A DNA stretch of 64,000 nt, taken from positions 372,001 to 436,000 of the forward strand of contig CP079955.1 in NCBI GenBank assembly GCA_019357535.2. The letters run 5' to 3'. Position 1 is the first letter of the stretch; every line of letters starts with the position of its first letter. This document shows, in pieces, positions 8,300 to 15,537 of this stretch. The notes beneath the pieces were generated by a model. The model saw only the letters and a program-made list of their open reading frames with translations. It was not told the origin of the DNA and did not search any database. Made by a program: the position numbers and the translations under genes. Source of the stretch: Macrococcus sp. 19Msa1099. Lineage in GTDB: Bacteria > Bacillota > Bacilli > Staphylococcales > Staphylococcaceae.

Positions 8300-9265
8300 T
8301 TGAAAAAATTACTTAAAGAAAAGACATCGTTTGTATCAGATATGTTAAAAGGAATGGCTCTTACTGATGAATCTCATGAAGTGGTTGCAGATTCTATTAT
8401 TGTACGTAAAGAAAAGAAGATAGGAAAAGTTGCACTTGTATCAGGCGGTGGTAGTGGCCATGAGCCGGCACATGCTGGTTATGTTGCTGAGGGCATGCTA
8501 GATGCAGCAGTTTGCGGTGAGGTATTTACTTCTCCAACACCGGATAAAGTTCTTGAAGCCATTAAATCAGTTGCAACAGATGCGGGTGTATTACTGATTA
8601 TTAAAAATTATGCCGGAGATGTCATGAATTTTGAGATGGCGATGGAACTTGCTGAAATGGAAGGAATAAAGGTTGATCGCGTGATTGTACGTGATGATGT
8701 TGTAATTGAGAATAAAGAGCAACGCCGCGGTGTGGCAGGTACGGTCATCGTTCACAAAGTTGCAGGTTATTATGCTGAACAAGGGTTATCATTAGAAGAA
8801 ATTAAATCAAAAGTTGAAGCATTACTTCCGAATATTGCAACCATCGGAATGGCGATTAAGCCTTGTATGGTCCCTACAACAGGTCGATATGGATTTGACC
8901 TGGCAGATGACGAAATGGAGATTGGTATTGGGATTCATGGTGAGAAAGGAATTTATCGTGAAAAGATTGAACCAATTGATAAGGTTATCGAAAGGCTGAT
9001 GACTGAAATAGAAGCGAATTTAGAGTTTGATGACGCAGTAGTAATGCTTAATGGCATGGGAGGTACACCGCTAAGTGAGCTTTCGGTAGCCGCGCATTAC
9101 TTAGATGAATATTTTAAATCAAAAAACAAATCAATTACTAAATTTCTTGTAGGTGACTATATGACAGCATTAGATATGCAAGGATTTTCGATTACAGTAG
9201 TCAAATCAGATGAAGCATTGATTGAAGCATTAAGTGCAAATACTAAAAGCAAATATTTTTTGTAG
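8300..9265 (+). CDS. dhaK: PTS-dependent dihydroxyacetone kinase, substrate-binding subunit DhaK
   Basis: A 321-aa DhaK. It holds dihydroxyacetone as a covalent hemiaminal on a histidine while DhaL-ADP transfers phosphate to it. The Gly-rich GGGSGHEPAHAG motif binds substrate, and GIGIHGEKG holds the reactive histidine (about His213). The presence of this His argues against the DhaQ co-activator paralogue. The start is TTG at 8300, about 9 bp after GAAGGAGG; the in-frame GTG at 8282 precedes that site. It is the first of three adjacent dha genes. Confidence 0.93.
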   Translation: MKKLLKEKTSFVSDMLKGMALTDESHEVVADSIIVRKEKKIGKVALVSGGGSGHEPAHAGYVAEGMLDAAVCGEVFTSPTPDKVLEAIKSVATDAGVLLIIKNYAGDVMNFEMAMELAEMEGIKVDRVIVRDDVVIENKEQRRGVAGTVIVHKVAGYYAEQGLSLEEIKSKVEALLPNIATIGMAIKPCMVPTTGRYGFDLADDEMEIGIGIHGEKGIYREKIEPIDKVIERLMTEIEANLEFDDAVVMLNGMGGTPLSELSVAAHYLDEYFKSKNKSITKFLVGDYMTALDMQGFSITVVKSDEALIEALSANTKSKYFL

Positions 9266-9275
9266 GAGTGGTTGG

Positions 9276-9854
9276 ATGAATGCACAAGAACTTTCAGTAA
9301 ATTTAAAGGCATTATATAAAGTATTTGAAGAAAATGAAATATTGCTTACAAACTTAGACCGTGAAATCGGTGATGGCGATCATGGTGTGAATATGCTCCG
9401 AGGATTTAAAGCAGTCGATGAAAAGTTGTCAGGTGATACGATCAGTGAAGTCTTGAAAAATTGTGGTATGACACTGATGAGTGTTGTCGGTGGGGCGTCA
9501 GGTCCGTTGTATGGTTTCTCATTTGTAAAGATGTCACAAGTTGCTGAAGAAGAAATTAGCCGTGACAATGTTAGTAAGCTTATTGAAGCTTTTAAAGATG
9601 CGGTTGCAAGCCGTGGTCAAGTTTCAGGTGGAGAAAAGACGATGTATGATGTGATCAGTAAAGTTAGTGATGCATTGAATCAAGGTAATATCCCATCGAT
9701 TGAAGCATTACAGCAGTATGCAGAAGAAACGAAGGATATGATGGCGACAAAAGGTCGAGCAGCTTATTTTAAAGAACAGTCGGTAGGTACAATTGATCCT
9801 GGTGCACAGAGTAGTGTATGGGTGTTAGATGCCTTACTTTCGGGAGTGAGATAA
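9276..9854 (+). CDS. dhaL: Dihydroxyacetone kinase, ADP-binding subunit DhaL
   Basis: A 192-aa DhaL, which keeps a tightly bound ADP that is rephosphorylated by DhaM and then phosphorylates DhaK-bound dihydroxyacetone. The Mg-ADP ligands are in the signature DREIGDGDHGVNM (about residues 29-41), and the Gly-rich VGGASGPLYG loop follows. The start is ATG at 9276, after TAGGAG. The stop overlaps the next start in TAATG, so translation is coupled to dhaM. Confidence 0.94.
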   Translation: MNAQELSVNLKALYKVFEENEILLTNLDREIGDGDHGVNMLRGFKAVDEKLSGDTISEVLKNCGMTLMSVVGGASGPLYGFSFVKMSQVAEEEISRDNVSKLIEAFKDAVASRGQVSGGEKTMYDVISKVSDALNQGNIPSIEALQQYAEETKDMMATKGRAAYFKEQSVGTIDPGAQSSVWVLDALLSGVR

Positions 9855-10216
9855 TGGAAATATTAATTGTAAGTCACAGTGAAGCTATTGCTAAAGGGGT
9901 TAAAGCTTTGCTTGAACAAATGGCACAAGATGTTGTTGTAAAGGTTACTGGAGGTATAGATGGAGAGATTGGTACGTCTATAGATGATATTATGCAAATG
10001 TTTGATAGTGTCGAAGGAGAAGCACTTTGCTTTTATGACATCGGATCTAGTAAGATGAATATAGAGATGGCCTTAGAAATGAATGACTATAGTAATATCC
10101 ATATTGCACATTATCCGATTGTTGAAGGTGCATTTCTAGCAAGTGTAGAAAGTAAGATTGGTAAAGGCTATAAAGAAATACTGGAAAGCTTAAGTAACAA
10201 CTTTAAAGAAAAATAA
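9854..10216 (+). CDS. dhaM: Dihydroxyacetone kinase phosphotransfer subunit DhaM (EIIA-Man type)
   Basis: A 120-aa single-domain DhaM with the EIIA-mannose fold. The phosphoryl-accepting His8 lies in IVSHSEAIAKG, and a second typical motif is CFYDIGSSKMN. It takes phosphate from HPr, so dihydroxyacetone phosphorylation here depends on PEP rather than ATP. Its length matches Firmicute DhaM, without the HPr and EI-like extensions of E. coli DhaM. Its start overlaps the dhaL stop. A hairpin built from a 41-bp-repeat relative follows. Confidence 0.92.
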   Translation: MEILIVSHSEAIAKGVKALLEQMAQDVVVKVTGGIDGEIGTSIDDIMQMFDSVEGEALCFYDIGSSKMNIEMALEMNDYSNIHIAHYPIVEGAFLASVESKIGKGYKEILESLSNNFKEK

Positions 10217-10258
10217 AAAAGCGCGAAATTGGTGGTGTGCCAATTTCACGCTTTTTTA
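10214..10258. terminator. Bidirectional terminator made from a 41-bp-repeat relative
   Basis: Arms AAAAAAGCGCGAAATTGG and CCAATTTCACGCTTTTTT flank a 7-nt loop, with T runs on both strands. The core GCGAAATTGG...TGCCAA closely resembles the units at 7516-7703. It separates the convergent dhaM and TSUP genes. Confidence 0.88.
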
Positions 10259-11017
10259 TATCATATTTATTATCATCTTAATTGCAGCAAGGGCAATCAA
10301 TAGTGCGAGTATTACTCTTAATAATTGCTGGTTCGTCCTCTTTGATACTTTCGTTCCGATAGGCGCAAATAACAAACTTGCAATGACTAAAGGAATCATC
10401 ATTACAAAATCAATTTGACCTGTCATCGACTTCATGAGAAATGTGCCAATGGATGAGATAAATGCAATCACAATGCTACTCGCAACTACACTTCTGAAAG
10501 GTGCTTTAAAAATTGCAAGCAATACAGGAACAATAATGAATGCGCCCCCTGCACCGACGATTCCAGAGAGTATCCCTATCGTAAGTGCTGTGATAAATAG
10601 TGCGATTTTATTGAAGTGTGTGCACTCATTCTCTGGCTTTACTTTGACAAACATTAAAAATACGGCAACTATTGCTAAAAATGTATAGACGATATTGATT
10701 AATGATTCATCAAATATTGAAGCACTATATGCGCCGATTAAACTTCCAAGGAATATACCAGCTCCCATTGGTACAATGATCCCTTTATTGAGGTCAGGGT
10801 TATGCCGCTGACTCATGCCGCCGCTCATCGTACTAAAGAATACTTGTGCTGCCGTGAGTCCGGATGCAATTTCTGGTGTTATCTTATATCCGAATATTGG
10901 TGGAATAAATAGCAGCATCGGATAAATTACAATAGCTCCCCCGATTCCGACAAGTCCTGATATAAATGCACCAAATGCTCCAATTAAAGAGAGAATTAAG
11001 ATTAAAGACGTGCCCAT
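10256..11017 (-). CDS. tauE: TauE/SafE (TSUP) sulfur-compound exporter of the cst locus
   Basis: A 253-aa membrane protein with two repeated halves, each with the TSUP glycine pattern (SGLVGIGGAIVIYP near 20-35, SGIVGAGGAFIIVPVL near 150-165). TSUP proteins move sulfite, sulfonates or thiosulfate. In S. aureus a TauE gene lies in the CstR regulon and is assumed to export sulfite or thiosulfate made by persulfide oxidation. Here it overlaps the rhodanese gene by 16 bp and is third in the cstR transcript. It lacks a clear Shine-Dalgarno of its own, so coupling is likely. Confidence 0.85.
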   Translation of the reverse strand: MGTSLILILSLIGAFGAFISGLVGIGGAIVIYPMLLFIPPIFGYKITPEIASGLTAAQVFFSTMSGGMSQRHNPDLNKGIIVPMGAGIFLGSLIGAYSASIFDESLINIVYTFLAIVAVFLMFVKVKPENECTHFNKIALFITALTIGILSGIVGAGGAFIIVPVLLAIFKAPFRSVVASSIVIAFISSIGTFLMKSMTGQIDFVMMIPLVIASLLFAPIGTKVSKRTNQQLLRVILALLIALAAIKMIINMI

Positions 11018-11298
11018 TCGATCATGCCGCCTTGGACATTTGTCGTCTTAATATCAAACTGTTCCAAATAGTCACATGCCATACCACTTCGGTTACCTGA
11101 ACGGCAAATAATAATGTAGTCATCGTCTTTATTAAAGTCACTTACATGCTGATCCAGTTCAGATAATGGAATATTTTTAGCATCTTCAATATGTCCTGCT
11201 TCAAATTCATCAATTTCTCTAACATCGATTAACAGTACTTCGGCATTTTGTTCTAATAGTTGTTTTAAACTTTTTACTGTAATTGTATTCATATGCAT
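11002..11298 (-). CDS. Single-domain rhodanese (sulfurtransferase)
   Basis: A 98-aa single rhodanese domain. The active loop is ICRSGNRS, with the persulfide-carrying cysteine near residue 65, and CH2A-type LLIDVREIDEFEAGHI is at the start. It would shuttle sulfane sulfur among the products of the neighbouring genes. The first ATG (11298) overlaps the cstR stop in TAATG; the second (11292) has better spacing from AGG, so the protein may be two residues shorter. It lies between cstR and tauE in one transcript. Confidence 0.88.
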   Translation of the reverse strand: MHMNTITVKSLKQLLEQNAEVLLIDVREIDEFEAGHIEDAKNIPLSELDQHVSDFNKDDDYIIICRSGNRSGMACDYLEQFDIKTTNVQGGMIEWARL

Positions 11299-11558
11299 TA
11301 CCTGCTTTTTATTAGTAGATTTACTGCTTCTTTTACAAAATTGTCAGTATCCGTATTATTTTTTACGTTCTCTTTTACACATTCTGCTAAATTCTCACTT
11401 ACAATGACGCCGATTAATCGTTCAATCCCACTTCGGGAAGCACTAAGCTGTGTTACGACATCTTTGCAATCTTTGTTTTCTTCCATCATCTTCAGGACGC
11501 CATTTAATTGTCCTTGCAGACGCTTTAGACGATTGATCTGATTTTTATCGTATTTCAT
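11298..11558 (-). CDS. cstR: CstR persulfide-sensing repressor (CsoR family)
   Basis: An 86-aa all-helical DNA-binding repressor. Cys31 and Cys60 are at the same positions as in S. aureus CstR, where per- and polysulfides link them and release DNA. The residue corresponding to the copper-ligand histidine of CsoR is Asn56 (SENLAEC), which argues for a sulfide sensor and not a copper sensor. The start is ATG at 11558 with AGAAGGA upstream; the in-frame extension to 11621 would run through the operator. Three matching operators sit in the divergent intergenic region, so it represses itself and the plus-strand genes. Confidence 0.93.
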   Translation of the reverse strand: MKYDKNQINRLKRLQGQLNGVLKMMEENKDCKDVVTQLSASRSGIERLIGVIVSENLAECVKENVKNNTDTDNFVKEAVNLLIKSR

Positions 11559-11591
11559 AATGATCCTTCTTTCTAATTTATTGATATCCAT

Positions 11592-11621
11592 ACTATATAC
11601 CCCTCTAGGTATCTGTGTCAA
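11592..11621 (-). promoter_or_regulatory. Promoter of the cstR-rhodanese-tauE transcript
   Basis: On the minus strand, TTGACA (11616-11621) and TATAGT (11592-11597) with an 18-bp spacer. Operator 1 fills most of the spacer. Confidence 0.78.
11597..11612. promoter_or_regulatory. CstR operator 1
   Basis: ATACCCCTCTAGGTAT: the CsoR/CstR-type pattern of a C-run and a G-pair in an A/T palindrome frame. It lies within the minus-strand promoter spacer. Confidence 0.8.
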
Positions 11622-11629
11622 TTAAAAAA

Positions 11630-11645
11630 ATACCCCCATAGGTAT
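11630..11645. promoter_or_regulatory. CstR operator 2
   Basis: ATACCCCCATAGGTAT, identical to operator 3 and directly abutting the plus-strand -35 hexamer at 11646. Confidence 0.87.
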
Positions 11646-11675
11646 TTGACAAATGAATATTGTTCATTGTATGAT
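11646..11675 (+). promoter_or_regulatory. Promoter of the CoADR fusion gene and cstB
   Basis: TTGACA (11646-11651) and TATGAT (11670-11675) with an 18-bp spacer. Operators 2 and 3 flank or overlap it, as expected for repression by CstR. Confidence 0.8.
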
Positions 11676-11689
11676 ACCCCCATAGGTAT
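11674..11689. promoter_or_regulatory. CstR operator 3
   Basis: A second exact ATACCCCCATAGGTAT, 44 bp downstream of operator 2, overlapping the -10 end and start region of the plus-strand promoter. Confidence 0.87.
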
Positions 11690-11708
11690 GAAACGAGGAG
11701 GAAACAAT

Positions 11709-14147
11709 ATGAGAAAGATTATGATTATAGGTGGTGTTGCAGGTGGCGCATCTGTAGCAGCACGTTTGAGACGATTAAATGAACAAGATGAAATAACGAT
11801 TATTGAAAGAGGTCCGCATGTATCATTTGCAAACTGTGGATTGCCTTATTATATCGGTGATGAGATAAAAGATAGAGATAAATTATTAATTCAAACACCT
11901 GAACTGATGAATAACCGTATGAATATTAATGTCAGAACGAATACGGAAGCCACTCAGATTAATTCTGATAATAAAACAGTCGTACTTAAAACAGAGCATG
12001 GGGTTGAAGAAGCATCTTATGATGTCCTTATTCTATCGATGGGAGCGCGTGCGATTGAAGTACCGATTGAAGGTGCAAAACAAAGCCATGTCTTTACTCT
12101 AAGAAATATTCCGGATATGGATAAAATAAAATCTTACATAAATGAGCACAATGTTAAAACAGCGTCTGTCGTTGGTGGAGGATTTATTGGATTAGAGATG
12201 GCTGAGAATTTACATGCATTAGGAATTGATGTAACCCTGTTTGAGTTAGGTGATCAAGTGATGCCGGGCATGGATAAAGATATGACTAAATTATTAGAAA
12301 CACATATGGTGCAGCGCGGTGTCCATTTAAAGTTAAAGACTTCTATTAAAGAAATTAATGAACATAATGTCATTGCAGAAAATGGGGAAGTCATTCAAAG
12401 TGATATGGTTATTATGGCTATAGGGGTCATTCCAGAGTCTGCAATTGCTCAAGAAGCAGGGATTGAGACGAGGGTTAAAGGTGCTATCAAGACAAATGAT
12501 GTCTTTGAAACATCAATAAAAGATATATATGCTATTGGTGATGTTGCTGAGATTACACATAAGATTTCACAGCAGGATGTACATATCCCGCTTGCGTGGA
12601 TTGCGAATCGTCAAGGACGTCTTCTTGCTGATCACCTTAATGGAAAGGTGATAGAAAAGATGAAACCAATCGGTACGGCAATTGCGAAAGTATTTGATCT
12701 CACTGCAGCAAGCACAGGACTTAATGAACGTACATTGAAGATGCAGGGACTTGATTATCATATTATTCATGTATCTGGACAATCAAATGCGACATATTAT
12801 CCAGGTGCTGAGCCGATGACGATCAAGGCGCTGTTTAGTCCTGAAGGCGAAATTTATGGTACGCAGATTGTAGGACGAAAAGGTGTGGATAAACGTATCG
12901 ATTTGATTGCGAGTGCAATGACATTTAACCAGGATATCAGAAGCCTCGCTCAAATTGAAATTGCATATGCACCACCATTTTCATCAGCAAAAGATCCGGT
13001 TAACATGGTGGGTTATATCGCACAAAACGTACTGGATGATGAGATGAAGATGGTTCAATACGATGAAATTGAAAATTTTAATCAATTGATAGATGTACGT
13101 GAACCGATTGAATACGACATGGGTACTATTGGCAGTGCGAAGAATATTCCACTTGGCACGCTGCGCGATCGTCTGGATGAACTTGATATAAATGAACCAG
13201 TAGCCATCTTCTGTCAAGTCGGTCAGCGTGGCTATAATGCAGCGCGTATATTACAGAATAATGGGTTCGATGTCGTCAATCTTGACGGTGGATTTAAACA
13301 TTATAAAGCGATGCATGAAACGGTAAATACACCGGAAGTGAATGAAAAAGAGCAGATACACATTAAAGAACGTACTAAGAAGGAGCAGCCGATGAAAAAA
13401 GATGATAGACGTATTATTGAAGCAAGTGGACTACAGTGTCCTGGCCCTATTCTAAAAGTAAAAGAAAACATGGATGAAATGAAAGACGGAGAGCAGCTTG
13501 AGATTCATGTGACGGATTTCGGTTTCTGTACAGATATCGAAGCTTGGGCTAAGAATACAGGAAATACAATGATCAGTAATGAAATGAAGGATGGAAAAGT
13601 CGTTGCAGTAGTACAAAAAGGTGCTGACTTACCGATTAACGTGATGGACGACAGAGAAGGACATCAGCTTGTTGAGACGAAGAATGGTGCAACGATGGTT
13701 GTATTCAGTGGCGATCTTGATAAAGCGTTAGCATCATTTATTATTGCAACAGGTGCAGCATCATATGGTAAGGAAGTGACGATGTTCTTCACGTTCTGGG
13801 GCCTTAATGTGATTAAGAAACCTGGTGTGACTGTTGCAAAAGAAGGGCTCGATAAAATGTTCAGCAAGATGATGCCGAAACATGCGGGAAAACTCCCGAT
13901 ATCTAAGATGAATATGGGTGGAGCAGGTGCACGTATGATTCGTCACGTAATGAACAAGAAGAAAGTAGATTCTTTAGAAACAATGATCGAAAAAGCCCAA
14001 TCTATGGGTATTAAGATGGTTGCATGTACGATGAGCATGGATATTATGGCAGTGACAAAAGAAGAGTTGATCGATGGCGTTGAATACGGCGGCGTTGCAA
14101 CATATCTTGGTGATACAGAACAATCAAACTTAAACTTATTTATTTAG
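11709..14147 (+). CDS. Four-domain sulfur enzyme: CoA-disulfide/persulfide reductase-rhodanese-TusA-DsrE fusion
   Basis: An 812-aa cytosolic fusion. Residues 1-440 form a FAD/NAD(P)H CoA-disulfide-reductase unit (GGVAGGASVAARL; redox Cys43 in FANCGLPYYIG; IYAIGDVAE). Residues about 460-550 are a rhodanese (IFCQVGQRG, Cys502). Residues about 570-645 are a TusA domain (LQCPGPILK, Cys577). Residues about 655-812 are a DsrE-like domain. The last three match the layout of S. aureus CstA; the reductase front resembles CoADR-Rhd persulfide reductases. It probably reduces low-molecular-weight persulfides and passes sulfane sulfur along its domains. The start at 11709 follows GAGGAGG; in-frame upstream codons lie inside the promoter. 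CstR operators control it. It stands where S. aureus has separate cst genes. Confidence 0.9.
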   Translation: MRKIMIIGGVAGGASVAARLRRLNEQDEITIIERGPHVSFANCGLPYYIGDEIKDRDKLLIQTPELMNNRMNINVRTNTEATQINSDNKTVVLKTEHGVEEASYDVLILSMGARAIEVPIEGAKQSHVFTLRNIPDMDKIKSYINEHNVKTASVVGGGFIGLEMAENLHALGIDVTLFELGDQVMPGMDKDMTKLLETHMVQRGVHLKLKTSIKEINEHNVIAENGEVIQSDMVIMAIGVIPESAIAQEAGIETRVKGAIKTNDVFETSIKDIYAIGDVAEITHKISQQDVHIPLAWIANRQGRLLADHLNGKVIEKMKPIGTAIAKVFDLTAASTGLNERTLKMQGLDYHIIHVSGQSNATYYPGAEPMTIKALFSPEGEIYGTQIVGRKGVDKRIDLIASAMTFNQDIRSLAQIEIAYAPPFSSAKDPVNMVGYIAQNVLDDEMKMVQYDEIENFNQLIDVREPIEYDMGTIGSAKNIPLGTLRDRLDELDINEPVAIFCQVGQRGYNAARILQNNGFDVVNLDGGFKHYKAMHETVNTPEVNEKEQIHIKERTKKEQPMKKDDRRIIEASGLQCPGPILKVKENMDEMKDGEQLEIHVTDFGFCTDIEAWAKNTGNTMISNEMKDGKVVAVVQKGADLPINVMDDREGHQLVETKNGATMVVFSGDLDKALASFIIATGAASYGKEVTMFFTFWGLNVIKKPGVTVAKEGLDKMFSKMMPKHAGKLPISKMNMGGAGARMIRHVMNKKKVDSLETMIEKAQSMGIKMVACTMSMDIMAVTKEELIDGVEYGGVATYLGDTEQSNLNLFI

Positions 14148-14157
14148 GAGGCATATT

Positions 14158-15471
14158 ATGTATTTTAAACAATTTTTTAACGAACAACTTGCACAGTATT
14201 CTTATTTAGTAGGATGTCAAAAAACAGGAGAAGCAATTGTCATTGATCCGCTACGTGATGTTACACCTTATATAGAGACAGCAGAACAAGAAGGATTACG
14301 CATTACGCATGTGACTGAAACACATATCCATGCAGACTTTGCGTCAGGTATAAGAGAAGTCATCAATATGGGAGCACGAGGCTTTGTATCGGGGCATGGC
14401 GGTCTTGACTGGACGTATCAAGATATTGAAGCAGACATTATTCATGAAGGAGATGCCATTAAAGTAGGGAATGTGAAACTTGAAGTCATGCATACCCCAG
14501 GGCATACTCCTGAAAGTGTTAGTTTCTTACTCTATGATAATGGAATGGATGTACCGATGGGCTTATTTACAGGAGACTTCATCTTTGTCGGTGATGTTGG
14601 ACGTCCCGACTTATTAGAAGAAGCGGCTGGTATTAAAGATACGACAGAAATAGGCGCAAGACAGATGTTTGAGTCACTGAAGAAGATGAATGACCTTCCA
14701 GATTTCATTCAAATATGGCCAGGTCATGGGGCAGGCAGTGCATGTGGTAAATCCTTAGGCGCTGTACCGATGACGACACTCGGCTATGAACGTGCAAATG
14801 GATGGGCGTTCCAGATTGAAGATGAGGATGCATTCGTCAAAGCATTAACGAGCGATCAGCCGGAACCACCGTATTACTTTGCTGAGATGAAGCGTATAAA
14901 TCGTGATGGTGTAGCGCTTATGCATCACAATATTGTAACACCAGTAGAGACTATTACAGAACAAGCGATAGACCTAAGAGCAAAAGAAATCTATGCAAAG
15001 AATATGTCAGAAGGAATCAATGTACCATACAATAAGAAGTTTCTATCATTTGCAGGATGGTATTTAGATTACAGTCGCCCATTACAGCTTGTTGGAGAAT
15101 TTGATGAAGTGCAACAAGCAGCGCATGATTTGAAGATGATAGGCTTTGACGATGTTCATACTTATGTTAATGTCGTTGATGGAACTGCATATCAAACAAT
15201 CGAACCAGAAGCATTTAAACAGCTGAATAAGGATGATATCAATATACTGGACATGCGTACGAAAAAGGAATGGGATGAAGGACATTTCGACGGTGCTGCA
15301 CATGTTCATTATGGCAAACTGCAGCAAGCATCTATTCCATTTGCAAAAGATGAAACAATATATGTGCATTGTCAGTCAGGTGTTAGAAGTGCGATTGCGA
15401 TGAGTATTCTAGAAAATGAAGGATATACGAATATAATCAATGTGAGTGGCGGCTATGCTGCTGTAAAATAA
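14158..15471 (+). CDS. cstB: CstB persulfide dioxygenase-rhodanese
   Basis: A 437-aa CstB. The N-terminal metallo-beta-lactamase domain has the Fe-ligand motif THIHADF (His56, His58, Asp60), HTPGHT and WPGHGAGSACG. Cys196 in that last motif matches S. aureus Cys201 near the iron. The C-terminal rhodanese has VHCQSGVRS with Cys405. CstB oxidises CoA- and cysteine-type persulfides and, through its rhodanese, yields thiosulfate. The gene follows the fusion by 10 bp with an AGGAGG site, so both are in one CstR-controlled operon. No separate sulfide:quinone reductase gene follows. Confidence 0.94.
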   Translation: MYFKQFFNEQLAQYSYLVGCQKTGEAIVIDPLRDVTPYIETAEQEGLRITHVTETHIHADFASGIREVINMGARGFVSGHGGLDWTYQDIEADIIHEGDAIKVGNVKLEVMHTPGHTPESVSFLLYDNGMDVPMGLFTGDFIFVGDVGRPDLLEEAAGIKDTTEIGARQMFESLKKMNDLPDFIQIWPGHGAGSACGKSLGAVPMTTLGYERANGWAFQIEDEDAFVKALTSDQPEPPYYFAEMKRINRDGVALMHHNIVTPVETITEQAIDLRAKEIYAKNMSEGINVPYNKKFLSFAGWYLDYSRPLQLVGEFDEVQQAAHDLKMIGFDDVHTYVNVVDGTAYQTIEPEAFKQLNKDDINILDMRTKKEWDEGHFDGAAHVHYGKLQQASIPFAKDETIYVHCQSGVRSAIAMSILENEGYTNIINVSGGYAAVK

Positions 15472-15503
15472 AAAAGATGACAGGAGTTTCCTGTCATCTT
15501 TTT
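15471..15503. terminator. Terminator after cstB
   Basis: AAAAAGATGACAGGA and TCCTGTCATCTTTTT pair around a 3-nt loop. T runs on both strands make it bidirectional. It is one of the hairpins linked with the dispersed repeat described at 51972. Confidence 0.9.
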
Positions 15504-15504
15504 G

Positions 15505-15537
15505 TTGTATTCGTGTTAAACCGCTCGTGTCGCGACC
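15505..15537 (-). repeat. Diverged, inverted copy of the terminator-associated repeat
   Basis: The minus-strand reading GGTCGCGACACGAGCGG...ACACGAAT runs into the hairpin at 15471-15503. It matches the order seen in plus orientation at 51981-52061 and 52102-52176 (GGACGTGACACGAGCGTT...ATACGAAT, then hairpin), with several substitutions. Confidence 0.6.

Noticed and set aside
11298..11558. Copper-sensing CsoR
   Set aside because: The His that binds copper is Asn56, the cysteines are at the CstR positions, and the neighbours are sulfur enzymes, not copper pumps.
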